Source of the DNA: JAOAJF01 sp046295675
Lineage (GTDB): Archaea > Micrarchaeota > Micrarchaeia > Anstonellales > Anstonellaceae
NCBI GenBank assembly: GCA_046295675.1
Contig: JBKBMW010000023.1
Coordinates: 1 to 13,043 of the forward strand
DNA length: 13,043 bases
Reading direction: 5' to 3'
Shown: positions 12,946 through 13,043 of the stretch, piece after piece
Layout: each line of letters begins with the position of its first letter
How positions within the stretch are numbered: the stretch's first letter is position 1
Made by a program: the position numbers and the translations under genes
The notes under the pieces: model-generated
What the model saw: only the letters and a program-made list of their open reading frames with translations
Database searches by the model: none
What the model was told of the DNA's origin: nothing

Positions 12946-13043
12946 ATGGCTGAAAATCTAAGCCCAACAAGAATGGAGCTTCTTAATATAAGAAGAAAAA
13001 TCAAATTGGCTGCTCAGGGTCATAAACTACTAAAACAAAAAAG
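12946..13043 (+). CDS. atpD: A-type ATP synthase subunit D (central shaft), 5' end only
   Basis: The first 32 complete codons are visible before the window ends. They read MAENLSPTRMELLNIRRKIK and continue with LAAQGHKLLKQK. The PTRMELL...RxKLAxxGHKLLKxKRD pattern is the conserved N-terminal helix of subunit D, the rotor shaft that runs through the A3B3 head. A GGGG-containing purine stretch (AAGGGG, 12935-12940) 5 nt before the ATG is the likely ribosome-binding site, weaker and different from the GGTG type of the other genes. Its place after atpB is the usual archaeal order. The rest of the gene is beyond the right edge. Confidence 0.92.
   Translation, partial: MAENLSPTRMELLNIRRKIKLAAQGHKLLKQK

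Noticed and set aside
1..13043. CRISPR array, tRNA, rRNA, insertion sequence or integration site
   Set aside because: No spaced direct repeats, cloverleaf-like sequence, transposase motif or terminal inverted repeats were seen on either strand; coding density is high with gaps of at most 148 bp.

Overview
The window is AT-rich and archaeal. It carries most of an A-type (archaeal, A1Ao) ATP synthase operon in the order atpH-I-K-E-C-F-A-B-D. Promoters look archaeal: TTTAAA-type boxes lie about 25-31 bp before start codons, which implies leaderless or nearly leaderless mRNAs. I cannot name the species. The base composition and the archaeal gene set would fit a small-genome (DPANN-like) or low-GC euryarchaeal lineage, but that is inference.

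Left part, 1-4822, is a patchwork of short transcription units. It starts with the 3' portion of a membrane-anchored family-2 glycosyltransferase cut by the window edge. Next come an orphan protein with a C-terminal GXGXG (glutamate synthase / FwdC-like) beta-helix and an acylphosphatase. On the minus strand a SerK-like ParB-fold protein is followed by an LPDID/HLxxD membrane protein of the YdjM (DUF457) type. A KaiC/RecA-like protein whose Walker A and Walker B residues are both degenerate then meets, tail to tail with a 2-bp gap, a flavin NAD(P)H oxidoreductase lacking a 2Fe-2S domain.

Right part, 4971-13043, is the ATP synthase operon. H and E form peripheral stalks. I and K form the ion-translocating membrane sector. 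C and F link rotor to head or regulate it, D (cut by the right edge) is the central shaft, and A and B form the catalytic hexamer. Genes are 10-53 bp apart or overlap by 1 bp. Most have a Shine-Dalgarno element of the form (GG)GTG followed by 5-6 nt and ATG. This regular spacing settles several start codons and contrasts with the SD-less genes to the left.

Most of the window is housekeeping. I found no mobile element, CRISPR array, tRNA or rRNA. The points most worth a second look are the probable pseudo-ATPase KaiC homologue, the orphan GXGXG protein, a 14-bp motif shared by two promoter regions, tandem repeats upstream of the atp promoter, a perfect 16-bp palindrome at the atpI/atpK junction, and a c-subunit with a mixed ion-binding signature.
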